Positions 62,112 through 64,000 of a DNA stretch of 64,000 nucleotides are shown here, in pieces; positions within the stretch are counted from its first letter, which is position 1, and every line of letters starts with the position of its first letter. The position numbers were made by a program, and so were the translations under genes. The stretch is from Nocardioides sp. SLBN-35 (GTDB taxonomy: Bacteria > Actinomycetota > Actinomycetes > Propionibacteriales > Nocardioidaceae). A model generated the notes under the pieces. It made no database searches. It worked only from the letters and a program-made list of their open reading frames with translations, and was not told where the DNA came from. The stretch lies in the NCBI RefSeq assembly GCF_006715725.1, contig NZ_VFNU01000001.1, forward strand, positions 62,001 through 126,000. Reading direction: 5' to 3'.

Positions 62112-62150
62112 CACCGAAGGCGCACCCGGCAGGTGGGCGCGCCTTCGGTG
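62112..62150. terminator. Perfect 12-bp hairpin between fic and ferredoxin
   Basis: CACCGAAGGCGC and GCGCCTTCGGTG pair perfectly around a 15-base loop, 25 bases after the fic stop and before the convergent ferredoxin end. Probable bidirectional terminator. Confidence 0.75.
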
Positions 62151-62165
62151 GTCTGACGGTGACGC

Positions 62166-62360
62166 TCAGCCCTCGAGGGTCAATGCCAGCACCGGGCAGG
62201 CCTGGACGGCGGCGTACACATGGGCCCGGTCGGACTCCGGCGGGTGGGCGTCGAGGACGGTGACCAGCTCCTCATCCTCGTCCACCTCGAAGTAGTCGTT
62301 GGCCATGGACTCGCACATCCCCAGGCCCTCGCACAACGCCTTGTCGGCCACGATGTGCAT
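62166..62360 (-). CDS. 3Fe-4S ferredoxin
   Basis: A 64-residue ferredoxin with three cluster cysteines: C10 and C16 (ALCEGLGMCESMA) and C55 (VQACPVLAL), the pattern of 3Fe-4S ferredoxins that usually serve cytochrome P450s. The acidic centre (EVDEDEELV) is typical. The ATG overlaps the alkB stop by one base (TGATG); a GTG one codon earlier is possible. It sits directly after alkB-rubredoxin, so it may donate electrons to that enzyme or to a P450 elsewhere. No reductase gene is in the window. Confidence 0.88.
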   Translation of the reverse strand: MHIVADKALCEGLGMCESMANDYFEVDEDEELVTVLDAHPPESDRAHVYAAVQACPVLALTLEG

Positions 62361-63823
62361 CACGCGCCGACCTTGCCGATGAGGTGGTGCCGCGGCTCGA
62401 CGGCCTTGAAGTCGACCTTCTCGCGCACCCCGCAGTCGGGGCAGCACCAGTCGTCGGGGATGTCCTTCCACGCCGTACCGGCGGCGAAGCCCTCGAGCTC
62501 GTTGCCCTCCGCGACCTCGTAGGTGTACTCGCAGCCGGGGCACTGGGCGGCGAGCACCTCGCCCTCGAAGTCGTGGGCGCTGGTGTCGACCCGGACGGCG
62601 GCCTCGGCGGCGAGGAGCTCGGCGGGGACGGGGTACTTGCGCAGCAGCCTCTCGCGCTTGGCGGGGTGCAGGTTGGCCAGCCGCAGGTCACCGTCGTAGT
62701 GGGCGATGACGCGCTTGTCCATCAGGGCCCGGAAGGCCGGCGGGAACATCGCGACCACGATCATCCCGGTGTAGCCGGTCGGCAGCACCGGCGCGTCCTT
62801 GAAGTCGCGCAGGGTCTGGTAGCGGCGGGTCGGGTTCGCGTGGTGGTCGCTGTGGCGCTGCAGGTGGTAGAGCAGCACGTTGGTGGCGATGTTGTTGGAG
62901 TTCCACGAGTGCGCCGGCGTGACCCGCTCATAGCGCATCTTGCCCGGCGTACCGACCTTCTGGCGGACCATGCCGTAGTGCTCCATGTAGTTGACGACCT
63001 CGAGCAGCGAGAACCCGACGACGGCCTGCAGGAGGAGGTACGGCAGCAGGCTGAGCGGGTTGACGTCGTACGCGAGGCCGAGCCACAGCATCAGGCCACC
63101 CCACAGTGCCACGGTCATCAGCCAGGCGTTGAGCACGTCGTTGCCGAGGTGGAAGGGGTGCGTGCCCTTGCGCTGGTAGCGCTTGGCCTCGAGCTCCCAC
63201 GAGCTCTTCAGCGAGCCGGAGACGGTGCGCGGCCAGAAGCGGTAGACGCTCTCACCCATCCGGGCGCTGGCCGGGTCCTCCGGCGTCGCGACGCGGACGT
63301 GGTGGCCGCGGTTGTGCTCGATGTAGAAGTGGCCGTAGAAGGTCTGCGCGAGGGCGATCTTGGACGCCCACCGCTCGAGCGACTCCCGCTTGTGGCCCAG
63401 CTCGTGGGCGGTGTTGATCGCGACGCCGCCGACCACGCCGACGGAGATCGCGAGGCCGACCTTGGCGAGGACGGACATGTCGGTGGTCGCGAGGTACCAG
63501 ATCGAGGCGACGAAGCCGCCGTACTGCACCGGGAGGTAGAGGTAGGTCACCCAGCGGTAGAACCTGTCGTTCTCGAGGGCGTCGATCACGTCGTCCGGCG
63601 GGTTGGTGTTGTCGTAGCCGGCCACCAGGTCGATCAGCGGGATGATCCCGAAGAACACGACCGGCGTCAGCCAGAAGAAGAGCGCGTCGTCCGTCGCCTC
63701 GAACAGCGCGATCCCCACGATCGGGGTGAGCGGAACGACGAGTCCGAGGATCCACAGGTAGCGCTTCTTGTCGCGCCACGGGACGGTCGTGCCGTCAGCT
63801 CCTCGGGTTGCGTACCTGGCCAT
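62360..63823 (-). CDS. alkB: Alkane 1-monooxygenase fused to rubredoxin
   Basis: A 487-residue membrane diiron hydroxylase that oxidises n-alkanes to 1-alkanols, with a C-terminal rubredoxin of about 60 residues as built-in electron donor. Six or so helices; the eight-histidine cluster is in NTAHELGHKRE, IEHNRGHHVR and LQRHSDHHAN, with NYMEHYG between. The rubredoxin has CPGCEYTYE and WCCPDCG; the second position of its first motif is Glu instead of the usual Gly. ATG at 63823 has GGAGG six bases upstream. Fused AlkB-rubredoxin is typical of several actinobacteria. Promoter region 63824-64000 is at the window edge. Confidence 0.95.
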   Translation of the reverse strand: MARYATRGADGTTVPWRDKKRYLWILGLVVPLTPIVGIALFEATDDALFFWLTPVVFFGIIPLIDLVAGYDNTNPPDDVIDALENDRFYRWVTYLYLPVQYGGFVASIWYLATTDMSVLAKVGLAISVGVVGGVAINTAHELGHKRESLERWASKIALAQTFYGHFYIEHNRGHHVRVATPEDPASARMGESVYRFWPRTVSGSLKSSWELEAKRYQRKGTHPFHLGNDVLNAWLMTVALWGGLMLWLGLAYDVNPLSLLPYLLLQAVVGFSLLEVVNYMEHYGMVRQKVGTPGKMRYERVTPAHSWNSNNIATNVLLYHLQRHSDHHANPTRRYQTLRDFKDAPVLPTGYTGMIVVAMFPPAFRALMDKRVIAHYDGDLRLANLHPAKRERLLRKYPVPAELLAAEAAVRVDTSAHDFEGEVLAAQCPGCEYTYEVAEGNELEGFAAGTAWKDIPDDWCCPDCGVREKVDFKAVEPRHHLIGKVGA

Positions 63824-64000
63824 CGGATGCCTCCTTGGACGTGGCGACGACAACGCTGTCGTGGTCGCCGGATAGGTCTCAACGGTGGCAGCGCGGCGGG
63901 CCCTGGCTCTCGGGCGAGGTGTACAAGTCCGGGCGGGGGCGTTGGCCTGCTGCACAACGCACAGATCCGGGGCTCGATGGGGGCGCGGGTCAGGCCGACG
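63824..64000. other. Upstream region of alkB at window end
   Basis: No gene is supported. GTTGTCGTCGCCAC and GTGGTCGC on either side of an ACGCTGTC look like weak dyad remnants near the alkB promoter. No clear -10/-35 was found. The next gene may begin past the window. Confidence 0.4.

Overview
The window is chromosomal DNA of very high GC content from a Gram-positive actinobacterium. The best guess is a member of the Nocardioidaceae, Nocardioides-like. The reasons are the frequent GTG starts with 4-base stop/start overlaps, a complete mce lipid-import operon, an IdeR/DmdR-type iron box, an alkane hydroxylase fused to rubredoxin, a probable mycothiol-dependent enzyme and a DUF3558 lipoprotein. 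The genus is inferred, not proven. I see no tRNA, rRNA, CRISPR array, phage or insertion sequence. No stretch longer than about 300 bases lacks a gene.

Layout. 0-4.3 kb: glutamate dehydrogenase, a secreted HAD phosphatase, a NarK nitrate/nitrite transporter and a Uma2 protein. 4.3-12.1 kb: an iron-box-controlled hydroxamate siderophore operon, desA-desB-(desC-desD fusion)-penicillin acylase-second acyltransferase, with every gene overlapping the next by 4 bases. Two of its genes contain palindromic repeat DNA inside the reading frame. 12.3-14.4 kb: a VOC protein and a Tat-exported PhoX/DUF839 protein. 14.6-18.9 kb: acetate uptake and activation (DUF485, actP, acs). 18.9-27.3 kb: small hypothetical genes, an F420/FMN-type oxidoreductase, a leaderless TetR gene with an MDMPI-family enzyme, nhaA, a holin-X-like membrane protein, a fructosamine kinase-like gene, and a response regulator/histidine kinase/lipoprotein operon. 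27.3-32.5 kb: pabB, pabA, a transglutaminase-like protein and a PhzE-type chorismate enzyme.

32.5-39.3 kb is the most unusual block. A TPR-CHAT protease (with a secreted lipase downstream) diverges from a cytosolic subtilisin-like protease. Next to them is an operon of an ECF-type sigma factor and a small two-part protein, followed by an orphan conserved protein. The composition (TPR-CHAT protease, sigma factor, small adaptor-like protein) recalls the protease/sigma output arm of type III-E CRISPR systems, but without any CRISPR. I propose a proteolysis-controlled transcription switch.

39.3-48.1 kb: a MarR/MFS pair, a flavin amine oxidase diverging from a TetR-aldolase-PfkB kinase operon, and an MFS/ArsR/GNAT group. 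48.1-59.4 kb: a ten-gene mce operon headed by a translationally coupled GMC (cholesterol-oxidase-like) oxidoreductase, i.e. import plus oxidation of a sterol or other lipid. 59.6-64 kb: a PucR regulator, a Fic protein with a C-terminal helix-turn-helix and a perfect palindrome abutting its start codon, and alkB-rubredoxin with a 3Fe-4S ferredoxin. Siderophore, acetate, sterol/lipid and alkane functions together suggest an aerobic soil or water heterotroph living on hydrophobic carbon. Several families of interspersed palindromes punctuate gene ends and, in two cases, enter genes.
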